From Ktedonobacteraceae bacterium (GTDB taxonomy: Bacteria > Chloroflexota > Ktedonobacteria > Ktedonobacterales > Ktedonobacteraceae), in assembly GCA_014896635.1 (NCBI GenBank), contig JADBKA010000284.1, forward strand, positions 1 to 5,729: DNA of 5,729 nt, given 5' to 3'. The position numbers and the translations under genes were made by a program. Shown here in pieces: positions 1 through 5,729 of this stretch (the stretch's first letter is position 1; each line of letters begins with the position of its first letter). The notes below the pieces were generated by a model. That model did no database searches and had not been told where the DNA came from. It worked only from the letters and a program-made list of their open reading frames with translations.

Positions 1-359
1 TGCTGTCCCGGCAGGCAGAGCAGGCAATGGTTGACGGGATGACTGATCTCGCCGATCACGAACAGATCATGCTGGCGCAGCAGATCATAGACGTCATTGA
101 TGCTGCCGGCCTGTGAGTTCTCGACAGGCACCAGCCCGTAATCGACCTCGCCGGTAGCGACGGCACGAAAGACATCGGCGAAGCTGCGGTATGGCACAGG
201 CTCTGCGAGTGTCTGCGATTCCTGGGCCTGGGCAAAATATGCCTGTACGGCTTCATCACCGAAGGCTCCCCGTTCGCCCTGGAAAGCAACCGTGAGCCTG
301 GATGTTATGGGGTGAGAATCGTGTAAGTGCTGTGGGTATTCCGCGATTGATTCCGTCAT
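1..359 (-). CDS. pheA: Prephenate (or arogenate) dehydratase, N-terminal part, cut by window edge
   Basis: This enzyme decarboxylates and dehydrates prephenate to phenylpyruvate (or arogenate to phenylalanine) in cytoplasmic phenylalanine synthesis. The first 119 codons are present; the rest lies off the left edge. I see the opening strand of the catalytic fold, VAFQGERGAFGDEA at residues 24-37, the family hallmark PVENSQAGSINDVYDLL at 78-94, and GEISHPVNHCLLCLPG at 103-118. The ENSxxGSI and VNHCLL wording resembles plant arogenate dehydratases and their bacterial relatives as I remember them. About 20 residues rich in His precede the domain. Two in-frame ATGs are adjacent (362 and 359), with an in-frame TAA just upstream at 371-369. 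I chose 359 because AAGGA at 370-366 then sits 6 bases away instead of 3. The gene has its own promoter and is unrelated to the sulfur operon. The C-terminal ACT regulatory domain, if present, cannot be seen. Confidence 0.93.
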   Translation of the reverse strand, partial: MTESIAEYPQHLHDSHPITSRLTVAFQGERGAFGDEAVQAYFAQAQESQTLAEPVPYRSFADVFRAVATGEVDYGLVPVENSQAGSINDVYDLLRQHDLFVIGEISHPVNHCLLCLPGQ

Positions 360-387
360 CATCAGTCCTTAAAAAGAATGTATGCAG

Positions 388-416
388 ATTGTGCCAGCCG
401 GCAGCCGGATTGTCAA
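388..416 (-). promoter_or_regulatory. Sigma-70-type promoter of pheA
   Basis: On the minus strand a perfect -35 box TTGACA (416-411) is followed after exactly 17 bases by CACAAT (393-388), a 4 of 6 match to the -10 consensus. This predicts a start near 381 and a short leader of about 20 bases before the pheA ATG. AGCCGG (plus-strand reading) occurs three times here, at 396-401, 403-408 and 416-421. Two copies fall in the spacer and one overlaps the upstream edge of the -35 box, so a regulator site is possible but unproven. Confidence 0.75.
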
Positions 417-420
417 GCCG

Positions 421-448
421 GAAAGCAAAAGCCCCGGCAACGCGGGGC
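421..448 (-). terminator. Rho-independent terminator after the small zinc-knuckle gene
   Basis: On the minus strand a 6-bp all-GC stem, GCCCCG (448-443) with CGGGGC (436-431), encloses a 6-base loop and is followed directly by TTTTGCTTTC (430-421). It lies about 40 bases past the TAG of the 62-residue gene and ends only 4 bases before the pheA -35 box. It therefore insulates pheA from upstream transcription. Confidence 0.85.
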
Positions 449-486
449 CTGTTGAGGAAGTTGTTTGCTGCGTGTATGCCTGAAAA

Positions 487-675
487 CTACTGGACCTGGT
501 AGTGTCCCTTGTGATAGAACACCATACCCTTGCCGAGCACTTTCACCGGCTGGAGATCCGCCAGCATAATCGGCTCACCGCACTTTGCGCAGATGCGACT
601 GGTGAGGTGGTTAAGTTGCTCGCGGTTCGCCAGTGAGGCACGCGCGGTCTTAGAAAGTTCACCCTTCTTTGGCAT
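487..675 (-). CDS. Uncharacterised 62-residue basic protein with CxxC...HxxH zinc-knuckle pattern
   Basis: I do not recognise this family. The protein is short and basic, beginning MPKKGELSKTAR. It has one metal-binding style arrangement: Cys29-x2-Cys32 in ICAKCGEPI, then His55-x2-His58 in YHKGHY, 22 residues after the second Cys. That spacing would suit one structural zinc ion. There is no signal peptide or membrane segment, so a cytoplasmic role is expected. The Lys/Arg-rich start suggests nucleic-acid or ribosome contact, but this is inference only. I take it as a real gene because of the ordered Cys/His pairs, a GGGGAG ribosome binding site (688-683) 7 bases before the ATG, a plausible promoter upstream at 814-842, and a clear terminator just downstream. 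It is transcribed as a single gene between the sulfur operon and pheA. Confidence 0.8.
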   Translation of the reverse strand: MPKKGELSKTARASLANREQLNHLTSRICAKCGEPIMLADLQPVKVLGKGMVFYHKGHYQVQ

Positions 676-740
676 TGATGGTCTCCCCTTTTTCTTCTGA
701 CTCTGTATTGGATGAGGATATCTCTGTGTGTTTCAAGCCC

Positions 741-811
741 TGGTAGCCCGACGGACTGTCCTGGCTCTCTACCATGAGTATGAACACAGATGATCACTGT
801 TTTGTTCCGTC
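741..811 (-). other. Leader segment with two crossing 6-base complementarities
   Basis: On the minus strand GACGGA (811-806) is complementary to TCCGTC (755-750), and TGGTAG (774-769) is complementary to CTACCA (746-741). The two pairs interleave, so they could form a pseudoknot or two alternative hairpins. The predicted transcription start (about 805-808) would remove most of the first element, which weakens the RNA reading. Six-base matches can also arise by chance. This is a candidate only. Confidence 0.2.
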
Positions 812-813
812 AT

Positions 814-842
814 AGTATACCACAGGTTGTTGTTGGATACAA
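814..842 (-). promoter_or_regulatory. Candidate sigma-70 promoter for the small zinc-knuckle gene
   Basis: The minus strand has TATACT (819-814), a 5 of 6 match to the -10 box. It lies 17 bases downstream of TTGTAT (842-837), a weaker -35 box that keeps the key TTG. The site lies between the terminator of the sulfur operon and the gene starting at 675, and would give a leader of about 130 bases. A second TTGAAA at 737-732 has no well-placed -10 box. Confidence 0.45.
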
Positions 843-913
843 TCGAGACCGATTCTTCGATTCTTCAACGGGGCTTTTCAGTTTTGAGAAAAAGGGAAGT
901 CCAGGTGTGCAGG

Positions 914-950
914 AATAAAAAGGGGGGAAACCATGAACTGGCTTCCCCTC
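914..950 (-). terminator. Rho-independent terminator of the cysC-sat-ssuABC operon
   Basis: On the minus strand the segment 950-939 pairs with 933-922 around a 5-base loop (938-934). The stem is 12 pairs long, with one A-C mismatch and one G-U pair, and its base is a run of G-C pairs. TTTTTATT (921-914) follows immediately. It lies about 180 bases beyond the stop codon of the permease gene, with no other gene between, so it is the probable end of the sulfur transcript. Confidence 0.85.
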
Positions 951-986
951 TGAATAATGCGCTATAAATCTGTACTGAACTACAAA

Positions 987-1016
987 ACGCACTACGAACA
1001 AACGCACTACGAGCAA
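987..1016. repeat. Tandem 15-bp direct repeat, two copies
   Basis: Two head-to-tail copies of ACGCACTACGAACAA (987-1001 and 1002-1016) differ at one base. The inverted 7-mers TGTACTG (971-977) and CAGTACA (1027-1033) flank the pair. The repeat lies in the 3' untranslated part of the sulfur operon. Replication slippage is the simplest origin; no function is evident. Confidence 0.75.
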
Positions 1017-1038
1017 CGATGTAATACAGTACATCAGC

Positions 1039-1067
1039 GAGAGTTGCTAGATAACTCTCTGTTTTCT
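1039..1067 (+). other. Small hairpin with a T-rich flank in the 3' untranslated region
   Basis: GAGAGTT (1039-1045) pairs perfectly with AACTCTC (1053-1059) around a 7-base loop. On the plus strand TGTTTTC follows (1060-1067), so it looks like a weak plus-strand terminator. No plus-strand gene ends nearby. It could just as well be a stabilising or accidental stem in the minus-strand transcript. Confidence 0.35.
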
Positions 1068-1127
1068 AAGACGGTCTATGTGTTGAAAAGTAACAGAGCC
1101 GCGATGGTATGTATCGCTACAGTACCA

Positions 1128-1952
1128 CTATCGCTGCAAGCCCCAGCGTTCGCGCACACTACGCTCAAGCGTGGCGAAGATCAGCGTATCAATCGCCACA
1201 CCAATCATGATAATGACGAGCATCACAGCGATCACCTGTGCCGCATCGTTGAGTTCACGTCCACTGTTGAGCAGGTTGCCCAGGCTGATCGTGAAGTAGA
1301 GCAGTTCCGCCGCCATCAGCGATCTCCAGGCGAATGTCCAGCCCTGCTTGAGGCCGCCTAAAATGGCGGGCAGAGCTGCTGGCAGGATGACCTGGGTAGC
1401 GAGTGCCGGGCCGCGTGTGCCAAGTGTGCGCGCGGCTTGCAAGTAGATGGGTGGCGTGTTCTTGATGCCATTGTCAACGCCGAGCGTAATCGAGAAAAGC
1501 GCCCCCATCACGACAACAAAGACGATGGCTTGCTCGCTTAGCCCGAACCAGAGGATGGCGAGCGGCAGCCAGCAGACGCTAGGGAGCGCCTGCAAGCCGA
1601 GGATCAGTGAGCCAAGCGTCTCTTCGAGCACGCGGTAGCGCCCGATCAACAGGCCCAGCAGCGTGCCGGCGACAAAAGAGATGCCATAGCCTATTGCCAA
1701 TCGTTGCAAGCTGACTGCGGCTCCCTGGAGAAATTGCCCGCTGCTCAATCCATCCACCAGCGCACGGAGCACGGCGAGCGGTCCTGGGAGAGCGTAAGAC
1801 GGCCAGATGTTCAGGCTGGCTACGGCGCCCCAGGCCAGCACGATCAATATGTAGAAGAGCAGGCGGCGTAGCCAGCTCCCCCAGGCAAAACTGCTGATAG
1901 AGCGGGCGATGGAGCGGCTGAAGGCATAACCTGTCCTGGTGGCTTTAGCCAT
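1128..1952 (-). CDS. ssuC: ABC transporter permease, SsuC/TauC-like (COG0600 type)
   Basis: This is the membrane channel subunit of the importer encoded with the two genes upstream. The 274 residues form about six hydrophobic segments: roughly 31-47, 88-104, 116-136, 141-159, 206-225 and 239-260. The family stretch LPLAILWFGLSEQAI (129-143) is clear, as is the cytoplasmic EAA-type loop that docks the ATPase, QAARTLG (172-178) followed by ILPAALP (189-195). The frame stays open to an ATG at 2027, but that start would run 83 bases into the ATPase gene and add a charged tail unlike the family. I prefer the ATG at 1952, which has AGGAGA (1967-1962) 9 bases upstream. This start overlaps the end of the ATPase gene by 8 bases, which suggests translational coupling. 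It is the last gene of the operon. Substrate (sulfonate, taurine, sulfate or another anion) cannot be read from the permease alone. Confidence 0.93.
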   Translation of the reverse strand: MAKATRTGYAFSRSIARSISSFAWGSWLRRLLFYILIVLAWGAVASLNIWPSYALPGPLAVLRALVDGLSSGQFLQGAAVSLQRLAIGYGISFVAGTLLGLLIGRYRVLEETLGSLILGLQALPSVCWLPLAILWFGLSEQAIVFVVVMGALFSITLGVDNGIKNTPPIYLQAARTLGTRGPALATQVILPAALPAILGGLKQGWTFAWRSLMAAELLYFTISLGNLLNSGRELNDAAQVIAVMLVIIMIGVAIDTLIFATLERSVRERWGLQR

Positions 1953-2790
1953 GTTGCAGTGTCTCCTGTTCTTCCAGAGCCTCTTTGAGTACGGCCAGGA
2001 TCTCCGCCGCTTGATCGACCAGCGCATGATTTTCCAGTGAACGCGGTCGCGGCAGGCGGACCGGGAACTCGCGTACGATGCGACCTGGACGCGGCGAAAA
2101 GACCAGCACCCGGTCGGCGAGCGCGACCGCCTCTCGCACGTTGTGTGTCACAAACACGATTGTTTTCCTGGTGGAGGACCAGATGGCTTCCAGCTCAGCA
2201 TGCAGGCGGTCGCGTGTCAGTGCATCCAGCGCCCCGAACGGTTCGTCCATCAGCAGAACAGCCGGATTGATTGCCAGTGCGCGCGCGATAGCAACTCTCT
2301 GACGCATACCACCCGAAAGCTGATGAATATAGCTGCGCTCAAAACCCTGCAAATGAACCAGTCTGATGAAATGCTGGACGAGTGCAGCGCGCTCTTTTGC
2401 TGGTAAACCTGTTTGACGTAGCCCGAACTCGACGTTGCCCTGGACGTCCAGCCAGGGGAAGAGCGCCGCTTCCTGGAACAGCAGGACGCGATCAGTGCCG
2501 GGACCGGAGACCTGCCGCTCTCCAGCCCAGACCGTGCCGCTACTGGCGCTCTCCAGCCCGGCAATGATGCTGAGCAGTGTTGATTTGCCGCAACCGCTCG
2601 GCCCTACCAGGCAGACAAACTCCCCCGCCGCCACTTCCAGGTCCACCGGGCGCAGCGCCTCAACCTGCCGCCCACGCCCGGCGAACGTTTTACTGACACC
2701 GGCAACCTTGAGGGAGATGCCACCAGGAGCCGCGTTGCCGGTGATGGATTGTGCCTGGACTGCTTCGATTGTATGAGGTTGGCGAGACAT
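1945..2790 (-). CDS. ssuB: ABC transporter ATP-binding protein, SsuB/TauB-like
   Basis: This cytoplasmic ATPase powers the importer formed with the permease downstream and the lipoprotein upstream. All catalytic elements of the 281-residue protein are intact: Walker A GPSGCGKST (63-71), Q-loop Gln106 in LFQEAALFPW, signature LSGGMRQR (158-165), Walker B VLLMDEP (178-184), D-loop ALD (187-189) and H-loop His216 in VTHN. The FQEAALFPWLDV wording is typical of the nitrate/sulfonate/taurine branch. About 24 residues precede the ABC domain and about 50 follow it. The start at 2790 has AAGGA (2803-2799) 8 bases upstream and lies 20 bases after the binding-protein stop. The last codons overlap the permease start by 8 bases. 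Confidence 0.95.
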   Translation of the reverse strand: MSRQPHTIEAVQAQSITGNAAPGGISLKVAGVSKTFAGRGRQVEALRPVDLEVAAGEFVCLVGPSGCGKSTLLSIIAGLESASSGTVWAGERQVSGPGTDRVLLFQEAALFPWLDVQGNVEFGLRQTGLPAKERAALVQHFIRLVHLQGFERSYIHQLSGGMRQRVAIARALAINPAVLLMDEPFGALDALTRDRLHAELEAIWSSTRKTIVFVTHNVREAVALADRVLVFSPRPGRIVREFPVRLPRPRSLENHALVDQAAEILAVLKEALEEQETLQHG

Positions 2791-2810
2791 GCCTGTGATC
2801 CTTCCTGGTG

Positions 2811-3878
2811 CTAAGGCCCGGCTACCGGGGCCAGGCTGCGAGATGTCAGCACAGCATTGAGATCGTTGAGAGCGTAAATCCCTTTAAGGTCAGGCTTGTT
2901 CTTACCCAGAAAGCCCAGAGCGTATGCCCGCTCTGCTGACTGGATAAGTGTGTTGCTGAGCGGGTCGTAGGTGATATCGAGATTAGCGAACGCTTTGCTC
3001 AGTTCTTCCGGTGGTAGGGAGGCTGAGCCGGTAATGCGTTTGATCTCGCTGTTCACGATGTTCAACGCATCGGTCTGATGACTCTGGATGTACTGAACAG
3101 TATCTATATGTCCCTGAAGAAACTTTTTGACCAGGTCGGGGTGCTGGTCATAGAATGTTTTGCTGACGACGACGTTGGTCGTGACGAACTTGCCGCCGGG
3201 CCAGAGGGTGCGCTCATCAAGAAAAATCTGGCCGTGCTGCTCGGCTACTAGCCTTGTGGCCCAGGGTTCAGGCACCCATGCGCCGTCAATTCTGCTCTGC
3301 TGGAAGAGAGTCACGATGTTGGGATTGTCGGTCGGCACAACTTGCACGTTGCCGCCTTTGTCAGCCGTCTTCAGGCCCTGCTGTTGCAGGTAGTGGCGCA
3401 GCGCCACATCCTGGGTGCCGCCAAGCTGAGGCGTCGCCAGTTTCTTGCCTGCGAGATCCGCCGGTTTCTGGATGTGTGCTTCTGGTCTGACTACGAATAA
3501 CGCGCCCCCGCTTGAGGCGCCGGCAATGATGCGCAGAGCTGCTCCCTGGCTCTTGATGTAGCCATTGATGGCTGGATTGGGGCCAACATAGCCAATGTCA
3601 ATGCTCCTGGCGAAGAGGGCTTCGATCAGCGATGGTCCGGCGTTAAAAGTCGTGGTTTGCACTTTGACGCCTGAACCAAAAGCTTGAGCGAAAGTCCCGC
3701 GCGCGACACCGACGATGGCGACGGCGTGTGTCAGGTTGGGAAAGTAGCCCAGGTGGACCGTCGTCTGTGCCGTGCCGCTGTTTGTGCTGCTGGCCTGCGC
3801 TCCACAGGCGGCGAAGATGCTGGCGCACAGGCTCAGTAGCAGCAGCGGACGCCAGAGGCGGGATAAAGAAATATTCAT
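2811..3878 (-). CDS. ssuA: ABC transporter substrate-binding lipoprotein, SsuA/NMT1-like (sulfonate or sulfate uptake)
   Basis: This extracytoplasmic receptor captures the substrate and delivers it to the permease. Residues 1-24 form a lipoprotein signal (SRLWRP, then a Leu-rich core) ending in FAAC, so Cys25 is the likely lipidated residue and the protein is membrane-anchored. The mature 330 residues have type-II periplasmic binding features: LGYFPNLTHA near 43-52, VGPNPAINGYIKS near 98-110, GKKLATPQLGGTQD near 143-156 and GAWVPEPWATRLV near 199-211. From memory, this wording is close to binding proteins encoded beside sulfate-activation genes in actinomycetes. The start at 3878 has AAGGAG (3892-3887) 8 bases upstream. 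The 59-base gap after sat is the largest inside the operon; I see no convincing promoter in it. The gene's place behind cysC and sat suggests an oxidised sulfur substrate; sulfonate versus sulfate is unresolved. Confidence 0.9.
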   Translation of the reverse strand: MNISLSRLWRPLLLLSLCASIFAACGAQASSTNSGTAQTTVHLGYFPNLTHAVAIVGVARGTFAQAFGSGVKVQTTTFNAGPSLIEALFARSIDIGYVGPNPAINGYIKSQGAALRIIAGASSGGALFVVRPEAHIQKPADLAGKKLATPQLGGTQDVALRHYLQQQGLKTADKGGNVQVVPTDNPNIVTLFQQSRIDGAWVPEPWATRLVAEQHGQIFLDERTLWPGGKFVTTNVVVSKTFYDQHPDLVKKFLQGHIDTVQYIQSHQTDALNIVNSEIKRITGSASLPPEELSKAFANLDITYDPLSNTLIQSAERAYALGFLGKNKPDLKGIYALNDLNAVLTSRSLAPVAGP

Positions 3879-3937
3879 GTGGCATACTCCTTGAGCCGAT
3901 GAAAAAGAATGCTATGTGCTCTGATGCATAAAAGGAC

Positions 3938-5101
3938 CTATGTACGATGGCGCATTGCTTCGATCAATACTTGAGCCACTTCTGGTCGAGAAAACTCAGG
4001 TGGTGGCAGGATGCCTTCTCGCAGCAACTGGCGCACTTTCGTCCCACTGAGGGTCACATGCTGCTCGGTGGAGTGGGGGCATGTCTTCGCCGAAGCCATC
4101 GCGCCACAGGAGCGGCAGAAGAAGGTATGGTCGAAGAACATCGGAGTGATGCCAAGCTGAGCCGGATCGAATTCAGCGAAGATGTGATGTGCGTCGTATG
4201 TACCGTAATAGTTGCCTACGCCGGCATGATCGCGCCCAACGATAAAGTGCGAACAGCCATAATTTTTGCGCATCAGCGCGTGGAAGACGGCTTCGCGCGG
4301 GCCGGCGTAGCGCATTGCAGCCGGGAGCACACCCATAATCACGCGCTCCGCCGGGTAGTAGTGCTCCAGCAGCACCTCATAGCAGCGTATGCGCACATTG
4401 GCGGGGATATCGTCGCTTTTCGTATCGCCAACCAGGGGATGCAAGTACAGCCCATCAACGGTTTCCAGTGCGCATTTTTGAATGTATTCGTGCGCGCGAT
4501 GGACAGGATTGCGCGTCTGAAAGCCCACAACCCGTTTCCAGCCACGCTCAGCAAAGAGCTGGCGCGACCGGGCCGGCGTGTAGCGATAGTGGGCGAAAGT
4601 CTGGTCTGGCAGCGTAACCACACGGACCGGCCCCCCTAACAGCACATCGCCCTGTTCGTACAACACCTTTACTCCCGGATGTGCTTCTTCCTGCGTGCGG
4701 TAGACCTTTTGCGCTTCCAGCCGCTTATCATAGTGATGTTTTTCCTGCAATTGCAGTACGGCCTGTAACTCCCCTGCGCTGTTGATCAGAGCAATCTCTG
4801 TTCCTTCTTTAAGTGAAGCTGCCTGTTGCTCGCTGACGGGGAGTGTAATGGGAATAGTCCAGGGCAGGCCATTGCTCAGATGCATAGTGTTGACGACGCT
4901 CAGATAGTCGTCGCGCGTCAGGAAGCCGCGTAAAGGGCTATAGGCGCCGGTTGCCAGCATCTCCAGGTCGGCCAGGTGGCGTGAGCCTATCTCAATCTGT
5001 GGTAGACTGCCGGCTCGTTCTCTCAGTTCCGCCTGTTCTGCCTCGCTTGCGAGGTTCACAATCAATGCTCCCCCATGAGGGGTAATCAAGTTGTCGGCCA
5101 T
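3938..5101 (-). CDS. sat: Sulfate adenylyltransferase (ATP sulfurylase), single-chain Sat type
   Basis: Sat makes adenosine 5'-phosphosulfate (APS) and pyrophosphate from sulfate and ATP, the first step of sulfate activation in the cytoplasm. At 387 residues the protein is full length for the homo-oligomeric bacterial form. It is not the CysD/CysN pair and carries no fused APS kinase domain. An N-terminal PUA-like domain (about 1-160, with [16 protein letters not shown] at 45-60) precedes the catalytic domain. The nucleotide-binding motif [10 protein letters not shown] is at 195-204, HPLVG at 221-225 and GRDHAG at 289-294. Cys329, Cys332, Cys341 and probably His343 form the zinc site known from thermophilic Sat. 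[13 protein letters not shown] (351-363) is the usual C-terminal motif. ATG at 5101 has AAGGAG (5114-5109) 7 bases upstream, inside the end of cysC; one base separates the genes, so translation is likely coupled. All key residues are present. Confidence 0.97.
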   Translation of the reverse strand: MADNLITPHGGALIVNLASEAEQAELRERAGSLPQIEIGSRHLADLEMLATGAYSPLRGFLTRDDYLSVVNTMHLSNGLPWTIPITLPVSEQQAASLKEGTEIALINSAGELQAVLQLQEKHHYDKRLEAQKVYRTQEEAHPGVKVLYEQGDVLLGGPVRVVTLPDQTFAHYRYTPARSRQLFAERGWKRVVGFQTRNPVHRAHEYIQKCALETVDGLYLHPLVGDTKSDDIPANVRIRCYEVLLEHYYPAERVIMGVLPAAMRYAGPREAVFHALMRKNYGCSHFIVGRDHAGVGNYYGTYDAHHIFAEFDPAQLGITPMFFDHTFFCRSCGAMASAKTCPHSTEQHVTLSGTKVRQLLREGILPPPEFSRPEVAQVLIEAMRHRT

Positions 5102-5102
5102 C

Positions 5103-5693
5103 CTATTTCTCCTTGCTTCCTACTACAGTTGTCTGAGCCTCTTGAAGTCCGGTCAGGTAGTCGTCGGAAAGATAGCCACGCTCGACAAGAGCGGCCAGAA
5201 TGCGAGTGACGCTTTCGTCAATGGTCTCTTTGTCGGTCTCGACGACAACATCGGGGTGTTCCGGCTCCTCGTAAGGATCATCTATGCCGGTGAAAGACTG
5301 GATCTTCCCCTCGTCCACCAGTCTGTACAGGCCCTTGACGTCGCGCTGGCGGCAGACTTCCAGCGGGCATTTTACGTATACTTCGACGAAGTTGCCGATC
5401 TTTTCACGTGCCCATGCGCGAGCTTCACGGTAAGGCGAGATTGCAGCAGAGATGCAGGCAACACCGTTGCGCGTCAGCAGGCTACAGACAAAGGCGATGC
5501 GTTTGATATTCGTGTCGCGGTCCTCGCGGCTGAAGCCGAGTCCTTTGCTGAGATGTGTGCGCACGACGTCGCCGTCCAGGACCTCGACGTTGCGTCCGCG
5601 CTGTTTCAAATAGCTCTCTATCGTGTGGGCCAGCGTGCTCTTGCCCGCGCCGGAAAGTCCTGTGAACCAGATGGTAAAACCAACATCAGCCAT
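5103..5693 (-). CDS. cysC: Adenylyl-sulfate kinase (APS kinase)
   Basis: CysC phosphorylates APS to 3'-phospho-APS (PAPS), the sulfate donor for reduction or sulfation, taking over the product of the sat gene downstream. The 196-residue protein is a complete stand-alone P-loop kinase: Walker [10 protein letters not shown] (12-20), DGD (40-42) with Arg45, the APS-contacting stretch [13 protein letters not shown] (53-65), the phospho-serine loop AISPYREAR with Ser86 (84-92), and the lid region RDVKGLYR (117-124) followed by [11 protein letters not shown] (134-144). The start at 5693 places the P-loop at the normal distance from the N-terminus. AGGGAG (5710-5705) lies 11 bases upstream, somewhat far. 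The frame is open to the right edge but offers no other ATG. It is the first operon gene visible; its promoter, and any gene before it, is outside the window. Confidence 0.96.
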   Translation of the reverse strand: MADVGFTIWFTGLSGAGKSTLAHTIESYLKQRGRNVEVLDGDVVRTHLSKGLGFSREDRDTNIKRIAFVCSLLTRNGVACISAAISPYREARAWAREKIGNFVEVYVKCPLEVCRQRDVKGLYRLVDEGKIQSFTGIDDPYEEPEHPDVVVETDKETIDESVTRILAALVERGYLSDDYLTGLQEAQTTVVGSKEK

Positions 5694-5729
5694 TGAAAAA
5701 TGTTCTCCCTCTATATGTTTGTTTGTACG

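Larger units (their letters stand above)
676..1127. other. 452-base non-coding stretch between the sulfur operon and the small zinc-knuckle gene
   Basis: No convincing gene lies here. Going leftward on the minus strand, it holds the 3' untranslated tail of the sulfur operon (1127-951) with a small hairpin at 1116-1101 (GCGAT/ATCGC), a 7-bp hairpin at 1059-1039 and a 15-bp tandem repeat at 987-1016. Next come the terminator at 914-950, an 8-base tandem GATTCTTC pair at 851-866, a candidate promoter at 814-842, and a leader of roughly 130 bases for the gene starting at 675. Open frames crossing this stretch run through the terminator and repeats and lack ribosome binding sites. Confidence 0.7.

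Noticed and set aside
56..289. 77-codon minus-strand open frame inside pheA
   Set aside because: It is out of frame with the prephenate dehydratase reading, whose family motifs are unmistakable.
543..797. 84-codon minus-strand open frame overlapping the small zinc-knuckle gene
   Set aside because: Its composition is unordered, it has no motif, and it competes with the better supported 62-residue frame with Cys/His pairs and a ribosome binding site.
841..866. Inverted AATCGA/TCGATT and tandem GATTCTTC as a possible operator
   Set aside because: The elements overlap each other and are short. The inverted pair partly results from the tandem repeat, and its placement upstream of a weak promoter is not enough to support an operator.
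810..1034. 74-codon minus-strand open frame
   Set aside because: It crosses the operon terminator and the tandem repeat and has no Shine-Dalgarno sequence before its ATG.
957..1361. 134-codon plus-strand open frame containing a THYEQ repeat
   Set aside because: The peptide repeat is only the 15-bp DNA tandem repeat read through. The frame then runs antisense into the permease gene and has no clear ribosome binding site.
3879..3937. Possible internal promoter or riboswitch before the ssuA-like gene
   Set aside because: The 59-base gap shows only a good ribosome binding site. I found no paired -35/-10 boxes and no stable stem with a T-run.
3947..4639. 230-codon open frame on the plus strand
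   Set aside because: It lies entirely antisense to sat, whose catalytic motifs are all intact. The translation shows no recognisable domain.
5091..5696. 201-codon open frame on the plus strand
   Set aside because: It mirrors cysC almost exactly; the cysC protein has every APS kinase motif, so this is its antisense shadow.

Overview
The window reads as an ordinary bacterial chromosome segment of moderate GC content. Every gene I can support lies on the minus strand, so transcription runs from the right edge to the left. The gene set (single-chain Sat, separate CysC, an SsuA-type lipoprotein with SsuB and SsuC, a PheA resembling plant arogenate dehydratases) and the strong AAGGAG-type ribosome binding sites would suit a Gram-positive-like lineage. 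Chloroflexota of the Ktedonobacteria type is my tentative guess from protein style and base composition. No rRNA or other marker settles it.

Right to left, positions 5693 to 1128 hold a compact five-gene sulfur operon: cysC (APS kinase), sat (ATP sulfurylase), a periplasmic-type binding lipoprotein (ssuA-like), an ABC ATPase (ssuB-like) and a permease (ssuC-like). The spacers are 1 bp (cysC-sat), 59 bp (sat-ssuA), 20 bp (ssuA-ssuB) and an 8-bp overlap (ssuB-ssuC). A GC-rich hairpin with a T-run at 914-950 closes the transcript, about 180 bases past the last stop codon. The operon promoter lies off the right edge. Together the products would import an oxidised sulfur source, convert sulfate plus ATP to APS (Sat), and phosphorylate APS to PAPS (CysC). 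No PAPS reductase, sulfite reductase or sulfonate monooxygenase is visible here, so whether the transporter carries sulfate or organosulfonates cannot be decided from the window.

Positions 676-1127 are non-coding. They hold the tail of the sulfur transcript (small hairpins and a 15-bp tandem repeat), its terminator, and a likely promoter and leader for the next gene. Positions 675-487 encode an uncharacterised 62-residue basic protein with a CxxC...HxxH zinc-knuckle pattern, followed by its own terminator at 421-448. Directly behind that terminator is a strong sigma-70-type promoter (388-416) for pheA, whose first 119 codons (359 to 1) run off the left edge.

I see no mobile element, CRISPR array, tRNA or rRNA. 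I do not see an obviously new system. The points most worth following are the pairing of an SsuABC-type transporter with sulfate-activation genes and the unassigned small zinc-binding protein.
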